Shown: piece after piece, positions 45,577 through 53,433 of the stretch
Layout: every line of letters begins with the position of its first letter
How positions within the stretch are numbered: position 1 is the first letter of the stretch
Source of the DNA: Bythopirellula polymerisocia
Lineage (GTDB): Bacteria > Planctomycetota > Planctomycetia > Pirellulales > Lacipirellulaceae
NCBI RefSeq assembly: GCF_007860015.1
Contig: NZ_SJPS01000004.1
Coordinates: forward strand, 317,567-381,566
Length of the DNA stretch: 64,000 bases
Reading direction: 5' to 3'
Notes under the pieces: model-generated
Told to the model about the DNA's origin: nothing
The model's database searches: none
What the model saw: only the letters and a program-made list of their open reading frames with translations
Translations under genes and position numbers: made by a program

Positions 45577-45813
45577 AGGCGCTAGTTACTAGGCGCTAGG
45601 CGCTGGTCAGAATACTGGGTTGGTGGTTAGTGGTGAGGCGCGAGTAAGAAATTAGACGCGGAGAAACGCGGATTTTGCGGATGAAACGCGGATCTTTTCA
45701 AATACAAAAATGTTTCTTAAATCTGCGAAAATCCGCCCAATCAGCGTTCATCCGCGTTCCATTTCCCCACGTCTGACTAGCGCCTAACTACTAGCGCCTA
45801 GCGCCTACTTTCC
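45577..45813. repeat. GCGCTAG inverted repeat enclosing palindromic element copy 2
   Basis: The outer arms (45577-45610 TAGGCGCTAGTTACTAGGCG and 45773-45813, its inverted form) enclose a complete copy of the long palindrome (45650-45765). One repeat type appears to have inserted within the other, or both were copied as a unit. The right arm provides the stop codon and last residues of the next minus-strand gene. Confidence 0.85.
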
Positions 45814-46204
45814 TCCATCCGTTTACTTCCCAGCCTTTCATGGTGAGACCGACTTTGGCGAGTTCTTGCTCCAGATTTTTTTTCGACTCCTTCACCTGTT
45901 TACGGGCCTGGATTAATAGATGGTCCATAGCATGCCGCTCCTTATCGGCTGCGAACTTTTCGTGCATCATTTGCCGGGCAAGCATCTGCTCGGGTCGAGA
46001 ACTTCCGATATAGAGACAGCATTGCTTGCCATTCTCGCGGAAGCGATAACTCATATAAGGGCCGTAGGTCGTTCCGCGCACCCGGCGATAGCTAATCTGT
46101 ATCGAGCCACTCGTCGTCGACATGCAATCATAGAGGGCGTGCAGTTTCCCCCTGGTTTTTGCGGTGTAGCAAGCGATTTGGTCAACAAAATCTTGTTTTT
46201 CCAT
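45791..46204 (-). CDS. Uncharacterised protein (DUF6788-like)
   Basis: 137 aa from the ATG at 46204 (MEKQDFVDQIACY); the frame is open further to 46291. The centre reads SIQISYRRVRGTTYGPYMSYRFRENGKQCCLYIGSS, a short beta-rich module like DUF6788 proteins (a loose match by eye). The C-terminal half is a basic helix (QARKQVKESKKNLEQELAKV). The last residues VGARR and the TAG stop are encoded by the GCGCTAGGCGCTAG repeat, so the native end has been replaced. It is oriented against the flanking polysaccharide genes. Confidence 0.6.
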   Translation of the reverse strand: MEKQDFVDQIACYTAKTRGKLHALYDCMSTTSGSIQISYRRVRGTTYGPYMSYRFRENGKQCCLYIGSSRPEQMLARQMMHEKFAADKERHAMDHLLIQARKQVKESKKNLEQELAKVGLTMKGWEVNGWRKVGARR

Positions 46205-46297
46205 GTTTCTGATCCTCCGGTGATGCAGCACAGACCACAGATTGGCTCCCTTTTGATCTAAGGTGTTCCCACAATGCAACAGGGAGCTCACCAGAAT

Positions 46298-47758
46298 CTA
46301 GTAGCCCATTGCCCGCAAGGCAGTCTTTTGTTTATCCCTAAGCTCTTGCACTTTTGCCAAGATGCCGGTAGCAGCAAGTTTTGAGTGAACCACTGTCAGG
46401 TAGCGATCGAGTTTTTTCCTGTGCTGAGGTTTGGAAGGCTCTTTCGTGAGATCATTCAAATTTATCGCTTGGTTTAGGTAGTACATTTCGACAATTTCAA
46501 GCCAACTTAGATGCAGGACAGTCATACCAAGGCTACGTTCCAGACTTCCCTGGGAATTTGCGTAAACCTCCTCGGCGAGTTGCTTCATCTCAAGTAGGCT
46601 TATTTGGAGTGAACCGGGTAGAGCTGAGACGATGACGCCCGGGGGTTTCCACTCCATGTGCAATACTGCTTCCTGTAAGGTCACTGCCGAACATTTTTCG
46701 ATATAATTCTCACGCTCCACTAGCGCTTTAATTTCAGTCTCTAGTTCTTTAGTTTTTTCAGCGATTGTAGGATCCAAAACCGACCGAAATGAAGCAACAT
46801 ACTCATCGGCGATTTGCTCAGGGTCAAATGGTTGATTCGTATCAGCAGTAAGAATTTGTTCAGAGTCAACAGAAGTATCCAGGTCCTGCTCAGCGAAATT
46901 GGGAGGGTCACCCGCATCGGTCATTCCAGGAACTTGTGGATTTATCTCTGGAGAGGAAGACGCTTCAAATTTGATCGCATCCTTGTGTACATTAGGTTTT
47001 TCCACTGATTTTACATTTTCAGCGACTGATAGATCGTCTCGGAATGGTCCACTTTGTGGTACTCTGTGCGGGAATGTCTCGACTTGATCAACAGATTTCT
47101 CTAGTATCGGCTCCTGGGGTAAATCATCCTCCAAACTACTGTCGCAACTGGATTGCGAAGCTGCTCTGCACCCTTGCTCGGATGCGGAGGCTTCTGCAAG
47201 TGGCTCGTCATCTGGTAGGGAAGGAGCAGGGCCCAGCGAGTCGGGCTCAAGATCAGAATCGCCATCGGTGGGCAGAAATTGCTCGTCAGATTCGGGCGCG
47301 TTTTCGTCGACATCAACAGCGCTGGCTGCGGATGGGGGATGCCCATTTCTTGCTGGATCGTTGGCCTGTCGATCCACAGGATCCAAGAATTTGGCGAGGT
47401 TTTTTTTGCGAGCCAATCTAGCCCTGAGTTGTGCGATAGCTTCCATCGCTAGGTCGAGTTCAATCCGTGGCTCGGCGGTAGAACAAGCAGGATCGTCGCC
47501 TTGAGCTTCTTCCTTAAATTTGTCGGAGTAAATTTCGAGTTGTTCTACGTACATGTACTGCATGGGCAGCAGGTGATCCGGGCGATTAGTTCGGGTCCAT
47601 TTCAGATCTTCATTCCATCTCCATTGGAAGTCTTCCAGGCAACGGAATTCCTGCACGCATTGTTCCCCGGAAACGACGTCTGGGGTTACTGCAGAGGAAT
47701 CCCCATTAGAACTAGGCTGGGAATACGAAGGATGGGCAGGGGGGGACTGGATGTTCAC
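46298..47758 (-). CDS. Uncharacterised large acidic protein of the inverted insert
   Basis: 486 aa from the GTG at 47758, chosen because AAGGAG lies 8 nt upstream; the frame continues to 47854 but without a ribosome site. N-terminal segment CLEDFQWRWNEDLKWTRTNRPDHLLPMQYMYVEQLEIYSDKF and C-terminal segment LEMKQLAEEVYANSQGSLERSLGMTVLHLSWLEIVEMYYLNQ look folded. Between them is an acidic, Ser/Asp/Pro-rich linker (about 100-310) and a coiled-coil-like stretch (EKTKELETEIKALVEREN). Family not recognised. It stops 93 bp before the DUF6788-like gene and runs in the same direction; both sit between repeat elements. Confidence 0.65.
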   Translation of the reverse strand: MNIQSPPAHPSYSQPSSNGDSSAVTPDVVSGEQCVQEFRCLEDFQWRWNEDLKWTRTNRPDHLLPMQYMYVEQLEIYSDKFKEEAQGDDPACSTAEPRIELDLAMEAIAQLRARLARKKNLAKFLDPVDRQANDPARNGHPPSAASAVDVDENAPESDEQFLPTDGDSDLEPDSLGPAPSLPDDEPLAEASASEQGCRAASQSSCDSSLEDDLPQEPILEKSVDQVETFPHRVPQSGPFRDDLSVAENVKSVEKPNVHKDAIKFEASSSPEINPQVPGMTDAGDPPNFAEQDLDTSVDSEQILTADTNQPFDPEQIADEYVASFRSVLDPTIAEKTKELETEIKALVERENYIEKCSAVTLQEAVLHMEWKPPGVIVSALPGSLQISLLEMKQLAEEVYANSQGSLERSLGMTVLHLSWLEIVEMYYLNQAINLNDLTKEPSKPQHRKKLDRYLTVVHSKLAATGILAKVQELRDKQKTALRAMGY

Positions 47759-48220
47759 GGCGAGGTCTCCTTGAGTGTTACATGTTGTGACAAAAACCGA
47801 GCCAAACACTGGCCCAGCCGGAGTCCCAGGGGACTCCAACACAACACCTGTCACTCACCCCGCGTGACTTCCTTGATTTCCCGATCAAGGGCTAGCACCG
47901 CTAGCAGGCATCTTGGCGCATTAGACAAAGAATTAGAGAAAAATGTCAACACGATTTGACAGGGGTATGAAAAAAGCCCCATTTTTGATTATTGGCCTTA
48001 TTTTAAAGCCTTTTTTGAAACAGCAGTTATCTCCCGACACGATCAGGGTAGGCAGTCGAGAGTCGAAATCACGGCTCTCCAAAAAAATTTGACCCGTTTT
48101 GACCTCCCCACTGCTCCCTCTGACCAGCGTCTAACAACTCTCGCCTCGCGCCTGTTTTCAATCTCACCACCAAAACCAATTAGGAAGTTGTGGGTTTTGA
48201 GTTTCGAGGCGCGAGTAAGA

Positions 48221-48335
48221 AATTAGACGCGGAGAAACGCGGATTTGGCGGATGGCCGCAGATCATTGCAAATACAAACCTGTTTCTTAAATCTGTGAAA
48301 ATCCGTTTAATCAGCGTTCATCCGCGTTCCATTTC
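48221..48335. repeat. Long EPS-locus palindromic element, copy 3
   Basis: Same arms and centre as copy 1 (AATTAGACGCGGAGAAACGC..CAAATACAAACCTGTTTC..CAGCGTTCATCCGCGTTCC). It is preceded, like copies 2 and 4, by CGAGTAAGAA. Confidence 0.9.
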
Positions 48336-48337
48336 CC

Positions 48338-48366
48338 CAGCCTCTAACCTCTAACCTCTAACCTCT
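48338..48366 (+). repeat. CCTCTAA tandem repeat abutting rmlB
   Basis: About four 7-bp units (CCTCTAACCTCTAACCTCTAACCTCT shortened here) run into the first codon of rmlB. A frame-closing TAA at 48352-48354 lies within the array. Confidence 0.85.
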
Positions 48367-49413
48367 ATTACAACCATCCTCATCACAGGTGCCGCCGGCT
48401 TTATTGGCAGCAATCTGGCCCGGCATATTCTTCACCACACCAACTACCAGGTGCTGGCGGTGGATAAACTGACGTATGCCGGCAATCGGGCTTCGCTGGT
48501 CGATCTGGAAGAGAACCCCCGGTTCCAATTCCTGCAGGCCGACATTTGTGACGTGGCTGCGATGCAGCAGGCCTTTGCCGAACACCAGCCGACTTGCGTG
48601 ATGCACTTGGCGGCGGAGTCGCATGTGGACCGGTCGATTGATGGGCCGGCCGCTTTTATCCAAACGAATCTGGTCGGCACCTACGTCTTGTTGCAGGCAG
48701 CACGTGAATATTACGATGGATTGGTTCCCTCAGATCAAGCCGGCTTTCGCTTCTTGCATGTCTCGACCGACGAAGTGTATGGCACCCTCGGCATGGACGA
48801 CGCGGCCTTCTCGGAAACGACTCCCTACGATCCTCATTCCCCCTACTCGGCGACCAAGGCGGGCTCGGATCATTTGGCGCGGGCCTGGCATACGACTTAT
48901 GGCCTGCCGGTCATTGTCACCAATTGCTCGAACAATTATGGCCCCTACCAGTTTCCCGAGAAGCTGATCCCGGTGGTGATTCTGAATGCCCTGCGGGGGG
49001 AACCGATCCCCGTCTATGGCCGGGGCGAGAATGTGCGGGATTGGCTCTATGTCGAAGACCACGCTCGGGCACTCGCTTGTGTGCTGGAGGCAGGCCGCCC
49101 GGGCGAGACCTACAACATCGGTGCGGAGAACGAATGGAAGAATATTGAGCTGGTCCGGTTGCTGTGCGAACTTCTCGACGAGCTGCGGCCCCGTGACGAC
49201 GGACAGAGTTACGCCGAGCAGATCACATTTGTCGCCGACCGCCCCGGTCACGACCTCCGCTACGCCATGAACACGGAGAAGATCCGCCGCGAGCTGAGCT
49301 GGGAGCCCGCACACGATTTCGAAACATCCCTCCGCGCCACCGTCCAGTGGTATTTGGAAGCAGGAAGTCGCGAGTCACGGGTTTCGAGCTTCGAATTGCG
49401 AGTAAGAAATTAG
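48367..49413 (+). CDS. rmlB: dTDP-glucose 4,6-dehydratase (RmlB), no canonical start codon
   Basis: About 348 aa short-chain dehydrogenase. Translation of 48367-48450 gives [20 protein letters not shown], the expected RmlB N-terminus, but the codon where ATG is expected is ATT, and the only in-frame stop upstream is inside the CCTCTAA array. A GTG at 48451 would cut off the NAD-binding loop. Active-site features are VSTDEVYG and [15 protein letters not shown] (YxxxK), and [13 protein letters not shown] is the C-terminal family block. It makes dTDP-4-keto-6-deoxyglucose for rhamnose-type sugars. The last residues ([15 protein letters not shown]) and TAG stop run into repeat copy 4. Confidence 0.85.
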   Translation: MTTILITGAAGFIGSNLARHILHHTNYQVLAVDKLTYAGNRASLVDLEENPRFQFLQADICDVAAMQQAFAEHQPTCVMHLAAESHVDRSIDGPAAFIQTNLVGTYVLLQAAREYYDGLVPSDQAGFRFLHVSTDEVYGTLGMDDAAFSETTPYDPHSPYSATKAGSDHLARAWHTTYGLPVIVTNCSNNYGPYQFPEKLIPVVILNALRGEPIPVYGRGENVRDWLYVEDHARALACVLEAGRPGETYNIGAENEWKNIELVRLLCELLDELRPRDDGQSYAEQITFVADRPGHDLRYAMNTEKIRRELSWEPAHDFETSLRATVQWYLEAGSRESRVSSFELRVRN

Positions 49414-49624
49414 ACGCGGATTATCGCGGATGTTGCTGATAAAGCGCAGATCATTTAAGGTCCCCCACTTCATTAACAATCCGGCTAACCAAATAGGCTT
49501 TCTCACAGAGACACAGAGAGATTGGTTTCTTGAATGCTCTGCTGTCTCCGCGTCTCTGCGAGAGATTATCTTCTTTAAAACCTGTGATAATCCGTCTAAT
49601 CAGCGTTCATCAGCGTTCCATTTC
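49409..49624. repeat. Long palindromic element copy 4, split by a CACAGAG palindrome
   Basis: It starts AATTAGACGCGGATTATCGC and ends CAGCGTTCATCAGCGTTCC like copies 1-3. Its centre is expanded by a second inverted repeat (49501-49566, TCTCACAGAGACACAGAGAG and complement) of the type seen at 42576. This is a repeat nested in a repeat. The rmlB stop codon (49411-49413) is inside the left arm. Confidence 0.85.
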
Positions 49625-49681
49625 CCCAAACTCTGACCAGCGCCTAACAACTAGCGCCTCGCGCCTCACAACTAACAACTA

Positions 49682-50590
49682 ATGCCCTACGTCCTCCTCT
49701 TCCTGATCGCCCTCGGCTACGCGCCGTTCCTGTATCTCCACTTCGAGCTGATGTGGAGCCAGCCGCAGTATCAGTATTTCCCCTTCGTGATCGGTGCCCT
49801 CGCCTGGCTCGCCTACTCCCGCACCTCCCCCAACCCCCAGCCCCCAGCCCCCAGCTCCAAACTCACCTTGCTCGGCATCGGTGTCTCCTGGCTCGTGCTG
49901 GCCGCGGCCACGTTTATGTTCTCCCCCTGGCTGGCCATGCTTTCGCTGATTCTGTTGTTCGGCGTGGGCATCTGGCATGTGAGCCGCACCCACACGATCA
50001 CCAACCCGTGGGGCCTGTGGTTGATCTCGTTCTTGTTGCTGCCGTTGCCGTTGGGGCTCGATCGCAAACTGGTGCAAGCCTTGCAGGGAATGAGCAGCCG
50101 CGTGAGCAGCTACATGCTCGACGCCCTCGGGGTGATGCACTCCATGGAAGGGAACGTCCTCCGCAGCGTGAACAAGGAATTCTTCGTCGACGAGGCGTGC
50201 AGCGGCATCATCTCGGTGATGTCGATCATCGCCTGTGCGTTGATCTACTCGGTCTGGAAGAATCGGCCGCTGGTACACCTCCTACTGAGTGTCGTGATCG
50301 CCACGCTGTGGGCGATGGCCCTGAACATCGCCCGCATCACGCTGATTGCCGTGTTCTACATCCAGTGGGGCATCGATTTGTCGGCGGGTTGGCAACACGA
50401 GACCCTCGGCCTGGTCCTGTTCCTGGCCGCCTTCTGCGGGGTGGTCGGCACCGACTTCCTGCTGGCCGAGTGCCTGGCCCCGATCGACTGGCGGACCTTG
50501 AGCGAAAGCCCGACCCGCTTGGTAAGATGGTTTAATTGGTTAGTAGGCGCGGGGCGCGAGTTGCGAGGCGCTAGTCAGGATGGGGAATAG
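49682..50590 (+). CDS. Exosortase (planctomycete XrtU-like)
   Basis: 302 aa membrane protease/transpeptidase with about eight membrane segments. The proposed catalytic triad is Cys173 (DEACSGIISVMSIIAC), Arg218 (MALNIARITLI) and His239 (GWQHETLGLVLFL), as in the exosortase family. It would cleave the PEP-CTERM tails of proteins such as those at 10181, 29923 and 34155 and probably link them to the polysaccharide. The next gene is its EpsI-like partner. The C-terminal residues after VRWFNWLV (GAGRELRGASQDGE) are encoded by the GCGCTAG repeat. The ATG follows CACAACTAACAACTA with no Shine-Dalgarno. Confidence 0.88.
   Translation: MPYVLLFLIALGYAPFLYLHFELMWSQPQYQYFPFVIGALAWLAYSRTSPNPQPPAPSSKLTLLGIGVSWLVLAAATFMFSPWLAMLSLILLFGVGIWHVSRTHTITNPWGLWLISFLLLPLPLGLDRKLVQALQGMSSRVSSYMLDALGVMHSMEGNVLRSVNKEFFVDEACSGIISVMSIIACALIYSVWKNRPLVHLLLSVVIATLWAMALNIARITLIAVFYIQWGIDLSAGWQHETLGLVLFLAAFCGVVGTDFLLAECLAPIDWRTLSESPTRLVRWFNWLVGAGRELRGASQDGE
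50540..50580. repeat. GCGCTAG-family repeat encoding the exosortase C-terminus
   Basis: TAGGCGCGGGGCGCGAGTTG followed by CGAGGCGCTAGTCAG; the free copy at 43178 has the same words. It lies within the coding frame and is followed 10 bp later by the stop codon. Confidence 0.8.
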
Positions 50591-51219
50591 AGGTTGGTGA
50601 TTTGTGATTCGTGATTTCTGATTTGTGATTGGGAATTTGACCATTCACCAATCACCAATCACCAATCACCAATCACCATTCACCACTCACGACTCACGAC
50701 TCACCCCTCACCCCTCACCCCTCACAACTTTTTCGTGTGCGGCGAGGCGTTAGGCCTCGGCAGTTGTCATTTAGTGCAAAAACTTTTTTTACAAAACAAA
50801 ACCCCCTGCTTTTCGGAGGGTCGAGTTTTTCGTAAAGCGTTATTCTATAAAGGTTTACGTCGCAGCCTGGGTCGTCGATTATTGTGAGTTTTGTCACACA
50901 AAACTCCATCACCGCGTTACAATCTCCCGCTCCGGCGAGGACGGATCTCCCACGGCATCGCTCGCGAGAGCGATTTGCAAAAGTTTCGATCCTCCCTGCT
51001 GGGAGCCTGTTGTGTGGCAAGTTCCATTATCAGGATCACGAAGAGGAGTTCCACAACGATTTTTGGGCCAGGTTTATTGGGGACAGGGGGCTAGGAATCG
51101 GAAGCTGGGGAGTTCTGATTTCTTATTTATGATTTATGGGGAATGCGCAATTGACTCACCACTCACCACTCACCACTCACCACTCACAACTCACAACTCA
51201 CAACTCCTAACTCCAAACT
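50591..51219. other. Intergenic region with degenerate tandem repeats and hairpins
   Basis: 629 bp between the exosortase and its partner. At 50595-50730 are runs of GTGATTTGTGATTC and CACCAATCACCAATCACC, giving an imperfect palindrome of tandem repeats. A perfect hairpin GAGTTTTG-TCACA-CAAAACTC lies at 50887-50907. A second run (ACCACTCACCACTCACC, then AACTCACAACTCAC) at 51151-51217 reaches the next ATG. No gene seen; the middle 350 bp could hold a promoter. Confidence 0.6.
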
Positions 51220-51900
51220 ATGAAACTCTCCCTCCTCATTGGAATCCCCTTCGCCCTGTTGGGCGCGCTGCAGATCGCTCCCTATCTGGTCAGCCGTCAG
51301 CAATCCGCTGTCGGCATTGCGGCTATCGAACGAGCCCACGAGATCGACGAAAAGACACTGGGCGAACTTCCCCTCGGTTGGCAAGTCACCGCCACCGAGC
51401 GCATCAACCGCGAAGAAAATCACTCCGAGGGGCACTACTCCACCACGTTTGACCTCCGTCAGTCCGGTTCACCTACCCAAGTCCGACTCTCGTTTGACTA
51501 TCCATTCATGCACGGGTGGCATCATCTCACCGGATGCTACACCATGGCTGGTTGGGAATGTTCGAATGAGAGGGTGGTCACGAATGAGGTGAGATCCGAT
51601 TGGCCCTATGTAAGAACGATTCTCCGTGACAAAGAAGGTCGTGAAGCGATGCTATTTTTCTGTATTTTCGATGCACAGGGAACTCCGCTCGCACCTCCCT
51701 CAGGAGATTTGCGTTTTGCTCTCTGGCAGAGAATCATGAAGACCGAAGTAACCTCCAGCTTGCCCACCTATTTTCAGGTTCAATTATTCACAGCCGCTGT
51801 CGGGGGCAATTCCGATACAGAGACTGAGTTGCTTCAGCTATTCCAAGAGACTAGAGAAAAAATCCGGACCTTCGTGGCCCATTCAGCTTCAGAAGAGTAG
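51220..51900 (+). CDS. EpsI-like exosortase partner protein
   Basis: 226 aa. One N-terminal membrane anchor (LLIGIPFALLGALQIAPYLV) is followed by a periplasmic domain. The region YPFMHGWHHLTGCYTMAGWEC (about 98-118) resembles the YP..GWH.L..CY...GW motif of EpsI/DUF3485 proteins, which accompany exosortases. The family is proposed to act in the same polymer-linked processing step; biochemistry is not established. The gene is downstream of the exosortase, separated by repeat DNA. Its C-terminus is polar and helical. It is the last gene before the AT-rich glycan-assembly block. Confidence 0.8.
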   Translation: MKLSLLIGIPFALLGALQIAPYLVSRQQSAVGIAAIERAHEIDEKTLGELPLGWQVTATERINREENHSEGHYSTTFDLRQSGSPTQVRLSFDYPFMHGWHHLTGCYTMAGWECSNERVVTNEVRSDWPYVRTILRDKEGREAMLFFCIFDAQGTPLAPPSGDLRFALWQRIMKTEVTSSLPTYFQVQLFTAAVGGNSDTETELLQLFQETREKIRTFVAHSASEE

Positions 51901-51953
51901 TACAGGACCTTACTGCAACGCCTTTCGTTTTCAGTGATAGATCACACAATCAA

Positions 51954-53375
51954 GTGACTAACAACGCGCCCCCAACAAGAATTTTTAAATCTGCGATTCA
52001 TCTGCTTGCGGGCAGAGGCGTAACATTAATTAATCAACTCATCTACGTCCCCCTAATGCTTTCAATGTGGGGCAAAGAGTTGTACGGAGAATGGTTGTTG
52101 TTGAGTGCTATCCCGTCTTTCATTGAACTAGCTAACGGAGGTATATCAAAAGTAGCCTGTGTCGATATGATCAAGGCCACGGCACGCAAGGACTCAAAGC
52201 GATTTCAGCAAATTGTACAGACAACTTGCACTCTAATTCTTCTAATAACATTCCCTGTAGCCATGCTCTTACTAGTTGCCTCGGCTACTCCTATTGATAG
52301 TTATTTGCCTTTCTCGTCAATAGATCCATTTGAAGTTCGAGTTATCACATTTACTTTTGTCGCCAACTTTATTTTGATGCAATTGTCGCAAATCTACGAT
52401 GGAATGTACCAATCGTTCCTCAGTTTTGCTCGCCTAGTTGTACTCAGCAACATAGAGCGATTGGCTACTGCAGTAGTCGTGATTATTTTTGTTTTGCGAG
52501 GAGCTACTCCGATTGGTGTTGCTCTCACCATGACGATAATGCAATTCCTGTTCTTGCTGGCGCGCAGCTATGACATTCACAATGTCGCTGAGCCATGGGC
52601 AAGGTCCGTTATGGGATTTGGCATCAGACACCGTTCCCACGAATTGGTTCGATCCCTGTTTCGACCTGCAATATCCTATGGATTGCTGCCATTATGTAAT
52701 GCCATTCGAGGAGGAGGGATCCTCTGGATCATCGGTTATGCCTTGAATCCTGCAGCTGTGGCCCTTTTTTCTGCACTGCGTACTCTAGCCAACTCAGGCG
52801 GGATGCTGCTCAGTGTTGTAACACAATCCATTTCCCCTGAATTAACAGTTGCTGTTACTTCGGAGAATCACGATCTGGCCAGGTTAATCTTCCGCAAAGC
52901 ATTGCAGGTCGTGGTTGTATCTAGCATTTTTTTTGCCATAGGACTTTTCTGTGCTGGGGGTTGGATCTTCGCACTTTGGACAAATAGGGAGCTGCAATTT
53001 GACAATCAAGTCTTTACTCTACTTCTCTGTGTGGTAATTGCTAAGAACTTCTGGTCCTCCGCACTAGTTGTCGCGACGTCTAGCAATCGGCACACCCGTG
53101 ACACAGTCTTTGTGCTACTGGGACATCTAGTTGCTTTAAGCGGAGCCCTTGTATTAGTACCTCTGATCGGCTTGCCAGGTGCGGCGATTTCCTTGCTAGT
53201 TTGTGACATTGTAATTAGTGTCTTCGTAATTCGTCGTGCGCTTATACTCTTAGAAGAAAGCAGTTGGAATTTTCTTGCAAGTTTTAGTCCCAGTTCTCTA
53301 ATCCAGCTTTTTTCATTTATAAAGCAGAGTTCAACTACAGCCAATCACCCTGTTCCACAAGATCATCAGTTATAA
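51954..53375 (+). CDS. Wzx-type polysaccharide flippase
   Basis: 473 aa from GTG with about 12 membrane segments, of the polysaccharide transporter (MOP/MVF) superfamily. The N-terminal segment RGVTLINQLIYVPLMLSMWGKELYGEW and a segment with GGILWIIGYALNPAAVALFSALRTLANSG are typical. It would flip undecaprenyl-linked repeat units across the inner membrane for polymerisation by the Wzy-like protein at 57758. It is the first gene of the AT-rich block and starts 53 bp after the EpsI-like gene. Confidence 0.88.
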   Translation: MTNNAPPTRIFKSAIHLLAGRGVTLINQLIYVPLMLSMWGKELYGEWLLLSAIPSFIELANGGISKVACVDMIKATARKDSKRFQQIVQTTCTLILLITFPVAMLLLVASATPIDSYLPFSSIDPFEVRVITFTFVANFILMQLSQIYDGMYQSFLSFARLVVLSNIERLATAVVVIIFVLRGATPIGVALTMTIMQFLFLLARSYDIHNVAEPWARSVMGFGIRHRSHELVRSLFRPAISYGLLPLCNAIRGGGILWIIGYALNPAAVALFSALRTLANSGGMLLSVVTQSISPELTVAVTSENHDLARLIFRKALQVVVVSSIFFAIGLFCAGGWIFALWTNRELQFDNQVFTLLLCVVIAKNFWSSALVVATSSNRHTRDTVFVLLGHLVALSGALVLVPLIGLPGAAISLLVCDIVISVFVIRRALILLEESSWNFLASFSPSSLIQLFSFIKQSSTTANHPVPQDHQL

Positions 53376-53433
53376 GAGGCAATCGATTTATATCGAATGC
53401 CACACAAAGTTGCTTTGAAAGGAAAGCATTTAG

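Larger units (their letters stand above)
47759..48366. other. Repeat-containing region between the insert and rmlB
   Basis: 608 bp. The first 300 bp are AT-rich with A/T runs (AAAAAAGCCCC, TTTAAAGCC) and may hold the promoter of the minus-strand insert genes. From 48118 come repeat fragments (GACCAGCGTCTAACAACTC), element copy 3 at 48221-48335, and a CCTCTAA tandem repeat reaching the rmlB start. Confidence 0.6.

Noticed and set aside
49430-49636. Plus-strand frame of 68 codons after rmlB
   Set aside because: Consists wholly of the nested palindromic elements.
50591-50730. Possible CRISPR array
   Set aside because: The repeats are short, degenerate and contiguous without unique spacers, and no cas gene is present.
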